Origin: Mycolicibacterium sp. CBMA 234 | Lineage (GTDB): Bacteria > Actinomycetota > Actinomycetes > Mycobacteriales > Mycobacteriaceae | DNA: 64,000 nt | Assembly: GCF_009729415.1 (NCBI RefSeq) | Contig: NZ_MPKW01000015.1 | Location: 61,904 to 125,903 of the forward strand | Direction of reading: 5' to 3' | In this document: positions 1 through 9,133 of the stretch, in pieces | Layout of the letters: every line of letters begins with the position of its first letter | Numbering within the stretch: position 1 is the stretch's first letter | Translations under genes and position numbers: made by a program | The notes under the pieces: model-generated | Seen by the model: the letters and a program-made list of their open reading frames with translations, nothing else | Told to the model about the DNA's origin: nothing | The model's database searches: none

Positions 1-1092
1 AAGGTGTTCCTCCGCAAGGGCGAACACACTTTCCGCGGTGCCCAGATCATCGGCCATGAAATCGTCGAAGCGAATGTCGATGGACCGGTCACGACCGATG
101 ATCTCCCGGTCACGGACCAGCCCGGCGAGCATGTGCTCCAGCCGCTCGACCCAGTACGCCGCGATGTGCTCGACCGGCACCGGGCTGCGGTGCATCCGCG
201 CCGAGTAGGTGATCATCGCGATCATCGATAGCACGACCGGCACCGGATCGCGGTGTGTGAAAACCCCAACCACACCTGGTAATTCGGCATTGAGCACCGG
301 CAGTTGTTCGAGGTGCTGCGGCGACTTCAGCAGCCAGCGCCGGCCACCACGCAGGTACTGCAACGCCTTCAGCTGGGTCACCATGTACTGGTAGGAAGAC
401 GTCTGGTCATGGGACTCGTAGTAGTCGCGCCAGGCGGGGACGTCGGCGAGCGTCTCGAAGTACATCGTCGAAAAGTCGTTGGCCAGCAACTGGATTTCTT
501 CGTGCACGTGATCGGTGGTCATCTCGTGCATCAGGGCGAAGTGCGGCATCACAATGTTCATCACGTTCACCGCGACATCCATCCGGGCCCGCCGTGGATC
601 CGGCTCAATGCCGACCTCGGCGGGGAGCGGGAACGGTTCCGCCGCCTCCCAGTACGGCAGTGTGCGGAACGTCCCGGCCGCCGCGAGCAGGTTGTGCAGA
701 TGCGTGGTCCCGGTGCGAGGCAGCCCGACGATCGCCACCGGCGGTAGCAGCTCAATGTCATGAATCTCGGGATGCCGCTTCAACAAATCGGTCAGTAGCA
801 GCCTGTTCTTCAGCAGCTGCAACAGCTGGCCGTAGAAGTTCACCAGGCCGGGTCCATTCATGCCGTCGATCTCCCGCAGCGCGGCGAGCAGCACATCGAG
901 GCGTTCGCGGTAGTCGGCAGGGCCGAAGTCATCCATGCCGGTGTCGGCAGTCGCCTTGGCGTGCAGCGCCGCGGCATCGAGCGGACAGTCGGCCGCCATC
1001 ATCGTCATCATGTCCCGGAACTGCTGAGCCTCGGCGCTGAACGTGGGTTCGGCCAGGTCATCGAGTCGGACAGCATCTGTGGTGTCAGTCAC
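1..1092 (-). CDS. Sulfotransferase family protein, C-terminus cut by the window edge
   Basis: The reverse strand reads as one open frame of 364 codons running off the left edge, from a GTG at 1092. The protein has the 5'-phosphosulfate-binding loop of PAPS-dependent sulfotransferases, GLPRTGTT, at about residues 123-130, after an N-terminal helical part (MTDTTDAVRLDDLAEP). Further on, LLKSPQHLEQLP and a FTHRDPVPVV segment match the mycobacterial sulfotransferase family that acts on small or lipid acceptors. The substrate cannot be told from sequence. The gene is divergent from a TetR gene only 15 bp away, so the two are probably co-regulated. There is no clear ribosome binding site, so a start slightly further downstream is possible. 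Confidence 0.85.
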   Translation of the reverse strand, partial: MTDTTDAVRLDDLAEPTFSAEAQQFRDMMTMMAADCPLDAAALHAKATADTGMDDFGPADYRERLDVLLAALREIDGMNGPGLVNFYGQLLQLLKNRLLLTDLLKRHPEIHDIELLPPVAIVGLPRTGTTHLHNLLAAAGTFRTLPYWEAAEPFPLPAEVGIEPDPRRARMDVAVNVMNIVMPHFALMHEMTTDHVHEEIQLLANDFSTMYFETLADVPAWRDYYESHDQTSSYQYMVTQLKALQYLRGGRRWLLKSPQHLEQLPVLNAELPGVVGVFTHRDPVPVVLSMIAMITYSARMHRSPVPVEHIAAYWVERLEHMLAGLVRDREIIGRDRSIDIRFDDFMADDLGTAESVFALAEEHL

Positions 1093-1102
1093 ACGACTTA
1101 TG

Positions 1103-1120
1103 TTACTATGAGTTTCGTAA
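1103..1120. promoter_or_regulatory. Possible TetR operator between sulfotransferase and TetR
   Basis: TTACNA-N6-TNGTAA forms an imperfect inverted repeat across the very short divergent gap and the first codons of the TetR gene. It is plausible as an autoregulatory site, but the arms are short. Confidence 0.3.
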
Positions 1121-1695
1121 TGACGAAAGCACTTGGACGACCCCGTGATTCACGCATCGACAATGCGGTGCTCACTGCCACCGCCGAACTGCTCGGCGAA
1201 GTGGGCTACGCCGCGCTGTCGGTGGATGCCATCGCCAAGCAAGCCGGCACCAGTAAGCCGACGATCTATCGGCGCTGGCCCCGCAAGGCTCATCTGGTCC
1301 ACGAGGCCGTGTTCCCCGCTGGCATCGCCACCGATCTGCCAGACACCGGTTCGCTCGAAGGCGACGTCCGGGCGATGGTGCGCGGCACCGTCGCAGTGCT
1401 CAGCACTCCCGCGGCCCGCGCCGCCCTCCCTGGACTGCTCGGCGAGATGACCGCCGACGCCACGTTGCACAGCGTGCTGCTTGATCGGTTCGCCGACGCG
1501 CTGGGACCCGGACTCCATGCCCGCCTCGATGCCGCCGCTGTGCGCGGTGAGCTCCGGCCGGGCGTCACCGCCACGGAGCTGACGGAGGTCATCACCGGCA
1601 TCGCCCTACTTGCCGCGCTTACCCTCGGCTCGGCACCCGACGACAACTGGATTGACCGCAACACCACCCTGATCCTGAAAGGTATTGGCGCATGA
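1108..1695 (+). CDS. TetR/AcrR family transcriptional regulator
   Basis: This is a 195-aa TetR-type repressor. The N-terminal helix-turn-helix reads TATAELLGEVGYAALSVDAI, followed by AKQAGTSKPTIYRRWPRK, a typical TetR DNA-binding domain. The rest is an alpha-helical ligand-binding domain with no recognisable ligand. The open frame extends upstream to 961, but that part is antisense to the sulfotransferase, so I start at ATG 1108 (MSFVMTKALGRP); ATG 1120 is an equally possible start. The stop codon overlaps the start of the DUF1214 gene (ATGA), so the two are translationally coupled. It likely controls itself, the DUF1214 gene and the divergent sulfotransferase. Confidence 0.9.
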   Translation: MSFVMTKALGRPRDSRIDNAVLTATAELLGEVGYAALSVDAIAKQAGTSKPTIYRRWPRKAHLVHEAVFPAGIATDLPDTGSLEGDVRAMVRGTVAVLSTPAARAALPGLLGEMTADATLHSVLLDRFADALGPGLHARLDAAAVRGELRPGVTATELTEVITGIALLAALTLGSAPDDNWIDRNTTLILKGIGA

Positions 1696-2789
1696 CCGAA
1701 TCCGCAGCCGCATGGCGGGAGCTCCTCGATACGCTTCGTGAGCTCGACAACTCCTTCTTAGAGGGGCCGCGCGCGGTTACCGACGACCGGCAGATCGCCG
1801 ACGGCTACCGCATGCTCGCCACCGGGCTCGGCGTCGCCCTGGACTGCTACCTCTTTCCCGAGCCGGGCCGGCCCCAGTTCGTCTCCGTCAACACCCCGAC
1901 GCGCCACGACCGGCGCTGGGGTGGCGACAATACCGATGCCTACTACCACATGTGCCCGGTCGAACCAGAGCGTCGCTATCGGATCAGCGGCAACAAAGGC
2001 GACAGTGTTTACCTCTCGCTGACTGCGTACAACGAGCCGTCGCCGGGTGCCTGGTCCAACCGCGTGGTGGCGATAATCCGGGACACCGACATCGATTTCG
2101 ACACCGACGGCAACTTCTCGTTCGAGCTCGGCCCGCTGCCCGACGCCGCCGCCTTCCTGACGCGCGACTATCAAGCCGATCCGACGACGGGACGTCCGGT
2201 CACCTGGAACATCGAGGCGCTCGATGCCCCGGATCGGTTCCGGCACCGCGATGTTGACACCGCGTCGGCCTTCCGGTCCGCCGCCACCTGGATTCGCACG
2301 CTGTTCGCCATCATGCCGATGCCGGTGGGGACCCGGCCCGATGAGAGCTCGCTCGGCCATTCCATTGCGCACGTGGCCAACGAGTTCGCCGCGCCTTACC
2401 AGGTTCCGGACGCCAACTTCGGATGGTCTGCCCGCGACGCCTGCTATTCGTACGGCAGCTTCGTACTGGCCGACGACGAGGCTCTGGTCATCACCCACCG
2501 CCCGCCGCCGTGCCGCTTCTGGAATCTGGTGGTGTGGAACCAATTTATGGCCACCCCTGGCGCCAGCGACGCCCGCAGTTCACTCAACGGCTACAGCGCG
2601 GTGCCCAACTCCGATGGTTCGGTCACCGTGGTGCTGTCGAAAGAACCTGCAGCCCATCCGAATTCACTCACCACCCTGGACTATCCGCAGGGCATCCTGG
2701 CCTTCCGCTGGTTCCTTACCGATGAGGTGCCGGACCGCCCCGAGGTCCAGCTCGTCAAGATCACCGACGCCCCGACCCAGGTGAGCTAG
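1692..2789 (+). CDS. DUF1214 domain-containing protein
   Basis: A 365-aa protein without a signal peptide. The C-terminal half, with RPPPCRFWNLVVWNQFMATP and LDYPQGILAFRWF, matches the DUF1214 family, common in mycobacteria next to TetR and sulfotransferase genes; its biochemical role is unknown. The start overlaps the TetR stop by ATGA, so the pair is an operon. Its stop overlaps the stop of the convergent hrpA gene by four bases. Confidence 0.8.
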   Translation: MTESAAAWRELLDTLRELDNSFLEGPRAVTDDRQIADGYRMLATGLGVALDCYLFPEPGRPQFVSVNTPTRHDRRWGGDNTDAYYHMCPVEPERRYRISGNKGDSVYLSLTAYNEPSPGAWSNRVVAIIRDTDIDFDTDGNFSFELGPLPDAAAFLTRDYQADPTTGRPVTWNIEALDAPDRFRHRDVDTASAFRSAATWIRTLFAIMPMPVGTRPDESSLGHSIAHVANEFAAPYQVPDANFGWSARDACYSYGSFVLADDEALVITHRPPPCRFWNLVVWNQFMATPGASDARSSLNGYSAVPNSDGSVTVVLSKEPAAHPNSLTTLDYPQGILAFRWFLTDEVPDRPEVQLVKITDAPTQVS

Positions 2790-5700
2790 GGGACGACGGC
2801 GTCGATGGCCCGGTAAATCCGCTGTTCGCTGACCGGGCGTGGGGTGCCCAACTGCTGGGCCCACAGGCTGACGCGCAGTTCCTCGATCTGCCGGGCGACG
2901 TCACGGACGTCGTCGCCTTGGCAGCGCAGCGGCGAAAGCGACTGCTGCAGTTCGTCGTACGCGTCTTGTACGGCGTGCACACGATCCATGCGCTCGCGGT
3001 CAGCGACCGGTGCCTGGGGCAGTCGCTCCAGGCGCCGGCCGATCGCAGTCAGATAGCGGGTCAGATCAGCCAAGTGGGTGACGCCCGTGGCCGCGACAAA
3101 TCCGACCGGCAACAGCCGCGCCAGTTGCGCGCGGATATCCGTGACAGCGTCAGCCTGCGTGGCAGAAGGCTTGTCGGGCAACGCAACCTGCGCCGTGTGC
3201 GCAGCGGTGAGCACCCGCTCAACGCGGCCGACCACATCGAGCGTTGTCGGCACCAACTTCGCAGCGACGCTGCCCCGGAGCGCCTCGAACTCGGCGGCCG
3301 TCCATACCGGCTTGGGTGCCAGCACCCGGACAGCGGCGTCAGCGCAATCCTCCAGCAGCGCAGCCAGGCTGCCGTCCGGGTTGCTCGAAAGCGCCAGGCG
3401 CGCGCGAGGATTGAGCCCACGCTCGGCTGCCTTCACTGGCGACGGCGCAGCCATCCGCAGTAGCCGGCGCACCCCAGGCCCCATCGCGGCGGCCTGCTCG
3501 GCCGGGGTCGGGAACACCCGGATGTCCACGGCCGCACCAGTATCGACGAACGCCGGGAATCCGCGGACGGTATGCCCGCCTGCTGAACTCTCGACGGTGC
3601 GGGACAGCTCGGTAAGGTCGTCGGGCCAGGCGCGCAGCCCGGTCCGTTGCAAGTCGCCGGCCACCGCGCCGGCGACAGCCCGGCGCACCGAGCCCGCCAG
3701 TTTGTCGTGCAGTGCCCCCAGATCTTTACCGCGGGCCACCTCGGCTCCATCCTTCTCGACGGCGAACGTGACCCGCAGATGGTCAGGCACCTTGCTTAAG
3801 TCGAAGGCGTCGATGGGTACCAGAATGCCGCTGCGCCGGCGCAATTCACGCTGCAGCTCTTCCAGCAGCGAGCCGTCGCCAGGGTTCAGGTCCGGCAAGA
3901 CGGCCCGCGCGGTGTCGGGCGCCGGAACGAAGTTGCGTCGCACGTCCTTGGGCAGCGATTTGATCAGCGCCGTGACCAACTCCTCGCGCAGGGCCGGCAC
4001 CTGCCAGGCGAAACCGTCGCCGCCGAGCCGGGCCAACACCTCGACCGGAACATGCACGGTGACACCGTCATCGGTGGCGCCCGGCTCGAAGCGGTAGCTC
4101 AAGGGCAAGGCCAGGTCGCCGGTAACCCAGCTGTCGGGCTGGTCGGCATCGGTGTCGGTGCGCAACAGATCGGCGCGCGTCATGGTCAGCAGGTCCGGCG
4201 TCTTGTGCCGCTGCTTCTTCCACCAAGCATCGAAATGCCGCGCCGATACGGCACTTTCGGGCAGACGCTGGTCGTAGAAGGTGAACACGTCGTCGTCGCT
4301 GGCCAGCAGGTCGCGGCGCCGGGCGCGCTCTTCCAGCTCCTCCAACTCGGCCCTTAGCCCGGTGTTGTCCCGGAAGAAGTGGTGCCGGGTCTGCCAATCC
4401 CCTTCGACCAGGGCGTGCCGGATGAACAGGTCGCGTGCCACCACCGGGTCCACCTGCGCGTAGCCCACCCGACGGCGCGGCACCAACGGCAGGCCGTAGA
4501 GCGTCACCCGCTCGAACGCCATCACCGCACCACGCCGGGCGTCCCAGTGCGGCTCACTGTAAGTGCGCTGCAACAGATCTCCGGCAACCTTCTCGACAAT
4601 CTCGGGCTCGATGCGAGCGGCGACGCGGCCGAACAGCCGGCTGGTCTCCACCAGATCAGCGACGACGATCCAGCGCGGCGGCTTCTTGGTCAGCACCGAT
4701 CCCGGCGCCAGCACGAACCGGGAGTTGCGTGCGCCCTGGTAGTCCCGCGTCTCACCTTCGCGCAGCCCGACATGCGACAGCAGTCCCGCCGTCAGCGCAG
4801 TGTGTACGCTCGCCGCGTCCGCATCGTCACCCGATTCACGGATGCCGAGATCCCCCGCGATGCTGCGCAATTGGCCGACCAGGTCCTGCCATTCCCGAAT
4901 CCGCAGGTAGTGCAGAAACTCGTCACGACACATCCGGCGGAATGCACTGCCGGACAACTGGTTCCGCTGCTCGCGCAGGTAGTTCCACAGGTTCAGGAAC
5001 GACACGAAATCCGAATGCTGATCGGCGAACCGGGCATGCTTCTGCCGAGCCGCCTCTTCCCGATCGGACGGCCGCTCCCGCGGGTCCGGGATCGACAGTG
5101 CGGCAGCCAGAATCAGCACCTCGCGCACGCAGCCTTCGGTATCGGCCTGCAGGATCATCCGGCCGACCCGCGGGTCCAACGGCAGCCTGGCCAACCGGCG
5201 TCCAACGTCGGTGATGGCGCCCTTCGCGTCGAAAGCGCCCAATTCCTGGAGCAATTGGATGCCGTCGCGGATGCTGCGCGCGTCCGGTGGATCCAGGAAC
5301 GGGAAGGCTTCGATCTCCCCCAGCCCCAGTGCCGCCATCTGCAAGATGACCGCACCGAGGTTGGTGCGCAGGATTTCCGGGTCGGTGTAGCGCTGCCGCG
5401 CCGCGAAATCCTCTTCCGAGTACAACCGGATACACACACCGGGCGCAGTACGCCCCGACCGGCCCGATCGCTGCGCGGCCGACGCCTGCGAGATCGGCTC
5501 GATGGGCAGGCGCTGCACCTTGGTGCGCCGGCTGTATCGCGAGATGCGCGCCGTCCCCGGATCCACCACGTACCGGATACCGGGCACCGTCAGGGATGTC
5601 TCAGCGACGTTGGTGGCCAACACAATCCGGCGCGGACCACCCGGTTTCGCGTTGAAGACCTTCTGCTGGTCGGCCGTAGGTAGCCGGGCGTACAGTGGCA

Positions 5701-6706
5701 GAATCTCGGTCGGGAACACATCGCCCGAGAACGCGTCGCGCAAAGCCTCTGCGGTGTCGCGGATTTCGCGCTCTCCGGACAGGAACACCAGTACGTCGCC
5801 AGCAGGTTCGGCTTCCAGTTCCCGCACCGCGTCGACGATGGCCTCAGTCTGGTCACGAGGCTCGGTGCGAACGATCTCGTGGTCTGGGTCGTCCGGATCA
5901 TCGCTGTCGTCGACCGCAATGGGGACTTCCAAAGGGCGGTAACGAATTTCGACGGGGTAGGTGCGGCCGGAGACCTCGACGATCGGAGCATCGAAACTGC
6001 GTCCATGTTCGGCTCGGCCGAAGTGTTTGGCAAACCGCTCCGGCTCGATGGTCGCCGACGTCACGATGACCTTCAAGTCCGGACGCCGCGGCAACAATTC
6101 GCGCAAGTAGCCCAGCAGGAAGTCGATATTGAGGCTGCGCTCGTGGGCCTCGTCGAGAATCAGGGTGTCGTATCGCAGGAGCCGACGGTCCCGTTGAATC
6201 TCAGCGAGCAGAATGCCGTCGGTCATCAGCTTGACCAGGGTCGAATCACTGGCCTGATCGGTGAACCGCACCGTGTAACCGATGGCCCCACCCAATGCGG
6301 TGCCGGTTTCATCGGCGATCCGCTGCGCCACCGTGCGGGCCGCCAACCGGCGCGGCTGGGTGTGCCCGATGGTGCCGCGAATGCCGCGGCCGAGCTCCAG
6401 ACAGATCTTGGGCAGCTGCGTGGTCTTGCCGGACCCCGTCTCGCCGGCGACGATTACCACCTGGTTTTCGGCGATGGCCTTGGCGATTTCGTCCCGACGA
6501 TCGGTGACCGGCAGGTCGGGGTAGGTAATGGTGGGCACGGCCGCCAGTCGGCTCGCGATCACGCATTCGGCCGCGGCGATCTGCTCGGCGATCTTCTCGG
6601 GGTTGTCTCCCCGCAGATTCTTCAGCCGTCGCTCCAGCCGCGCGGCGTCACGGATGGTCAGACCATCCAGACGATCACGCAGTTCGCGCAGCTGAAGGTC
6701 GGACAC
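2786..6706 (-). CDS. hrpA: ATP-dependent RNA helicase HrpA (DEAH box)
   Basis: A 1306-aa DEAH-box helicase, the full length expected for HrpA. The Walker A motif GETGSGKTTQ lies at about residues 88-97 and the DEAH motif (LILDEAHERS) at 185-188. TSATIEPERF (motif III), LATNVAETSLTVPG (motif V) and QRSGRSGRTAPG (motif VI) follow in order, then the HA2/OB region and the long C-terminal HrpA extension. In other bacteria HrpA acts on mRNA and on stalled or collided ribosomes. The start is GTG 6706, with the frame closed just upstream and a possible -10-like TATCCT element nearby. It appears monocistronic. Confidence 0.95.
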   Translation of the reverse strand: MSDLQLRELRDRLDGLTIRDAARLERRLKNLRGDNPEKIAEQIAAAECVIASRLAAVPTITYPDLPVTDRRDEIAKAIAENQVVIVAGETGSGKTTQLPKICLELGRGIRGTIGHTQPRRLAARTVAQRIADETGTALGGAIGYTVRFTDQASDSTLVKLMTDGILLAEIQRDRRLLRYDTLILDEAHERSLNIDFLLGYLRELLPRRPDLKVIVTSATIEPERFAKHFGRAEHGRSFDAPIVEVSGRTYPVEIRYRPLEVPIAVDDSDDPDDPDHEIVRTEPRDQTEAIVDAVRELEAEPAGDVLVFLSGEREIRDTAEALRDAFSGDVFPTEILPLYARLPTADQQKVFNAKPGGPRRIVLATNVAETSLTVPGIRYVVDPGTARISRYSRRTKVQRLPIEPISQASAAQRSGRSGRTAPGVCIRLYSEEDFAARQRYTDPEILRTNLGAVILQMAALGLGEIEAFPFLDPPDARSIRDGIQLLQELGAFDAKGAITDVGRRLARLPLDPRVGRMILQADTEGCVREVLILAAALSIPDPRERPSDREEAARQKHARFADQHSDFVSFLNLWNYLREQRNQLSGSAFRRMCRDEFLHYLRIREWQDLVGQLRSIAGDLGIRESGDDADAASVHTALTAGLLSHVGLREGETRDYQGARNSRFVLAPGSVLTKKPPRWIVVADLVETSRLFGRVAARIEPEIVEKVAGDLLQRTYSEPHWDARRGAVMAFERVTLYGLPLVPRRRVGYAQVDPVVARDLFIRHALVEGDWQTRHHFFRDNTGLRAELEELEERARRRDLLASDDDVFTFYDQRLPESAVSARHFDAWWKKQRHKTPDLLTMTRADLLRTDTDADQPDSWVTGDLALPLSYRFEPGATDDGVTVHVPVEVLARLGGDGFAWQVPALREELVTALIKSLPKDVRRNFVPAPDTARAVLPDLNPGDGSLLEELQRELRRRSGILVPIDAFDLSKVPDHLRVTFAVEKDGAEVARGKDLGALHDKLAGSVRRAVAGAVAGDLQRTGLRAWPDDLTELSRTVESSAGGHTVRGFPAFVDTGAAVDIRVFPTPAEQAAAMGPGVRRLLRMAAPSPVKAAERGLNPRARLALSSNPDGSLAALLEDCADAAVRVLAPKPVWTAAEFEALRGSVAAKLVPTTLDVVGRVERVLTAAHTAQVALPDKPSATQADAVTDIRAQLARLLPVGFVAATGVTHLADLTRYLTAIGRRLERLPQAPVADRERMDRVHAVQDAYDELQQSLSPLRCQGDDVRDVARQIEELRVSLWAQQLGTPRPVSEQRIYRAIDAVVP

Positions 6707-6760
6707 TGGTCCTAGGATAGGCGGTCACCTGCGGCTCAGGTGGTCCGCCGTCCGATTGAC

Positions 6761-7069
6761 TCAGAGATCCAATACGAGGCGGCCGGCCGAGTAGGCACGG
6801 GAGACGCAGACCATCATGTACTGGTTGCGCTCACGCTCCGTGTCGGTGAGGAACGTGTCGCGGTGGTCGACATCGCCGTCGATAACCCGGGTCTGGCACG
6901 TTCCGCATAGCCCGCTGCAGCACATGGAGTTGACGACGACGCCCGCATCACGCAGTGCCTCCAGCACCGTTTTCTCTGCCGGCACGACGATCGTTCTGCC
7001 AGATCGCTGTAGGTGGACGACGAACGACTCCTCGCACCCGGCAAGACTGCTTTCTCGGTGCCGCCGCAT
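6761..7069 (-). CDS. Stand-alone 2Fe-2S ferredoxin domain, probably a remnant of a VanB/phthalate-reductase-type enzyme
   Basis: A 102-aa protein in which all four cluster cysteines are present: C-C-S-G-L-C-G-T-C, then the distal Cys in MMVCVSRA. The sequence, including FVVHLQRSGRTIVVPAEKT and VDHRDTFLTD and ending RLVLDL, is that of the C-terminal ferredoxin domain of class IA oxygenase reductases, which normally follows FMN and NADH domains. Those domains are absent: upstream lies the stop codon of the MpaB-family gene. The frame continues upstream to 7312, but only as antisense to that gene. I therefore start at ATG 7069, which has no good ribosome binding site. It could serve the oxygenase as an electron carrier or be a gene fragment. 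Confidence 0.65.
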   Translation of the reverse strand: MRRHRESSLAGCEESFVVHLQRSGRTIVVPAEKTVLEALRDAGVVVNSMCCSGLCGTCQTRVIDGDVDHRDTFLTDTERERNQYMMVCVSRAYSAGRLVLDL

Positions 7070-7071
7070 GG

Positions 7072-8442
7072 TTACGACGCGTGCGGTACCGGACAACCGG
7101 CACCGGCGCTGGCCGTCTGGTTGTGGTGGTCGTACGGCGTGCCGTGAATACCGTTGCGCGAGGCCATGAATCGGGCAATCTGCAGTGCCGTGCCCCACAA
7201 CGCCGTGTCGCTCCGCCGAGCTGCGGCACGCGTCGCGGCACCAGGTGCGTGATCGAGCAGTCGCCGGAACCCGACATTGAGGTGTACCACCACCGTGGCG
7301 ACGCCGACCCACGGTCTGAGATCGATGTCAGCCCAACCAGTTCCGCCGACCATGGCCCGGGTGAGGTCCTCGCCGCCGTAATAGGACATCAGTCCAAGGA
7401 ATGGGCTAATGGCCGTGCGGGCCAGCCAGCCGGACCCGAAGTTGTCAGCTGCTGCGCCGACCATCGTTTCCGTCCACTCCGAGGGACCACCGGCGTGGGC
7501 GACGATGAAGTCCATCGCCTGTAGCGCCTGCATCGAGTTCTTCGGGATGAGTTCATCGGCGACGCCGAAGACGCGAGCGATGTACGCCCAGTACATCAGC
7601 GCCGCGTCCAGATCCTCACGGCTGCAGGTGCGTCCGTGCGCGTGATCGACGAGTAGGGGTTGCAGGCCGAAGCTGATGGCCGCATTCATCATCATCGCGT
7701 TGGAGATCGGGTTGCCGTGCCGCGAGAACTGCTCGTCACCCCAGGTCTTGCGCAATCCGGCGCGAACTTGTGCGTGCATGAGTCGCACGCGCACAGTGTC
7801 TTTGAACGGGTCCGCGAACCGATCCAGTGCATTGCGGTAGGTCATGTTCTTGAACCACGCAATGGTTTCGAGGTTGCGGCGGTAGAAGTCATTGACGAAT
7901 CGACCGGTTTGTCCGGTGGCGAAGGCCACTTCGTCGCCGACGAACGTACCGAACCCGTCGCCCGCCACCATTCCCAGTTTGCCGGCCACCGAGGCGTTGT
8001 TCCACAGTTGGCGGCCCCGCTCCCATTGCACCGGGTCGTACCACGCGGGCGGGTTGTCCAGGTCCGCGAACAAGGCGACCAGCTCTGGGGGTGCGTCGAG
8101 CACCGCCTCGATTCCGTGGTCGAGCGCCTGTTCCAAAAGCGCTCTGCCGTCGGCCATCCCCATCTCGCGGAACCGTGCGACCACCGCATCCATCAGCTCG
8201 TCGCCCTGCCACAGATGATCGACGAACAGGTCGGTCCATGGTGTCGCCTGCGGGACGTCTTCGAAATCCAGCCACGGCTCGAACAGTTGTCGGCGCGTGT
8301 GCGTCCACATCGGTTCGAACCGCAGGCGCGGTGGCGCCGGCCGCAACGCGGTGCCGGGCCGCCAGTAATAGTCGTAGGCGTGTCCGCCTGCCGCTGCGCC
8401 GGAACTACCAGAACGACGCTGTTCTTGAGTTGATGAAGCCAT
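7072..8442 (-). CDS. Oxygenase MpaB/Lcp-family protein (DUF2236)
   Basis: A 456-aa protein of the DUF2236 family, which includes the b-haem latex clearing protein Lcp and fungal MpaB. The motif VRVRLMHAQVR fits the family's haem-ligand histidine region. No signal peptide is seen. The start ATG 8442 (MASSTQEQRR) is chosen because the upstream frame runs through the divergent promoter and into the TetR gene in antisense. The palindrome at 8447-8466 lies immediately upstream, so the divergent TetR very probably represses it. The substrate is unknown; Lcp itself cleaves polyisoprene, but distant members do other oxidations. Confidence 0.85.
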   Translation of the reverse strand: MASSTQEQRRSGSSGAAAGGHAYDYYWRPGTALRPAPPRLRFEPMWTHTRRQLFEPWLDFEDVPQATPWTDLFVDHLWQGDELMDAVVARFREMGMADGRALLEQALDHGIEAVLDAPPELVALFADLDNPPAWYDPVQWERGRQLWNNASVAGKLGMVAGDGFGTFVGDEVAFATGQTGRFVNDFYRRNLETIAWFKNMTYRNALDRFADPFKDTVRVRLMHAQVRAGLRKTWGDEQFSRHGNPISNAMMMNAAISFGLQPLLVDHAHGRTCSREDLDAALMYWAYIARVFGVADELIPKNSMQALQAMDFIVAHAGGPSEWTETMVGAAADNFGSGWLARTAISPFLGLMSYYGGEDLTRAMVGGTGWADIDLRPWVGVATVVVHLNVGFRRLLDHAPGAATRAAARRSDTALWGTALQIARFMASRNGIHGTPYDHHNQTASAGAGCPVPHAS

Positions 8443-8446
8443 GTCA

Positions 8447-8466
8447 AAATGCTGACACGAGCATTT
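8447..8466. promoter_or_regulatory. TetR operator between MpaB-family oxygenase and TetR
   Basis: Perfect inverted repeat AAATGCT-N6-AGCATTT in the divergent intergenic region, ending 31 bp before the TetR start and four bases before the oxygenase start. A second overlapping repeat, TGTCA-N6-TGACA, occupies 8442-8457. Confidence 0.7.
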
Positions 8467-8497
8467 ACTCGCATACAATTCGCGTCGTGATGGCCCG

Positions 8498-9133
8498 ATG
8501 AGCAGCACCCACGGGGTTCCGCGGCGCGCACCGAGACAAGAGCGCTCGCGTTTGATGGTGGAACGCATCCTCGACGCAGGGCGGCGAGTGCTGATTGAGC
8601 GGGGATACGACGGAGCGACGACGAATCGGATCGCGGAGGTCGCCGGGATCAGCCCCGGCTCGCTGTACCAGTACTTCCCCAACAAGGACGCCATCATCGC
8701 CGCGATCGTCGACACCTACACCGACGACATCGAACGCTCGGTGACCGCGCGCCTGGTGGAGCAGGTCGGTAGGCCCGAGGACATCAGGAGTCTGCGCGAC
8801 GTCCTCGCGCTCCTGCTCGACGCCATGAATGATCAACCCGAGCTGCTTCGAGCGCTGATCGAGCACACGCCCAGGCTCGGCCTGGGGCACAAGATCGCCG
8901 ATTTCGAACAGCGCGTCGGCGCGCTCGCCATCGCCCACCTCCGACTGCGCGCCCAGCCCACGCAGCGGGCCGCCACCAGGGTCTGGATCGCCGTCCGAGC
9001 GGTCGAACATCTGACCATCCGCTACGTGCTCGACCGCCCCACCATCGACCACGACGAATTTCTCGACGAGCTCGCCGCCCTAATGGCGTCCTACATGATC
9101 CACGACGACCGCGTCGACGACGCCGAGCCCTAA
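8498..9133 (+). CDS. TetR/AcrR family transcriptional regulator
   Basis: A 211-aa TetR repressor. The DNA-binding domain spans about residues 15-62, with VERILDAGRRVLIERGYDGA and IAEVAGISPGSLYQYFPNKD. The C-terminal region resembles the TetR_C family found beside fatty-acid and oxygenase genes. It is divergent from the MpaB-family gene with a perfect palindrome in between, the expected layout for autoregulation plus control of the oxygenase. It ends convergent with, and slightly overlapping, the next TetR gene. Confidence 0.93.
   Translation: MSSTHGVPRRAPRQERSRLMVERILDAGRRVLIERGYDGATTNRIAEVAGISPGSLYQYFPNKDAIIAAIVDTYTDDIERSVTARLVEQVGRPEDIRSLRDVLALLLDAMNDQPELLRALIEHTPRLGLGHKIADFEQRVGALAIAHLRLRAQPTQRAATRVWIAVRAVEHLTIRYVLDRPTIDHDEFLDELAALMASYMIHDDRVDDAEP

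Noticed and set aside
4379..5683. A 434-aa plus-strand open frame inside hrpA
   Set aside because: Antisense to helicase motifs and lacking any recognisable domain or ribosome binding site.
7070..7312. N-terminal extension of the ferredoxin frame
   Set aside because: It is antisense to nothing functional of its own and lies inside the MpaB-family gene in another frame.
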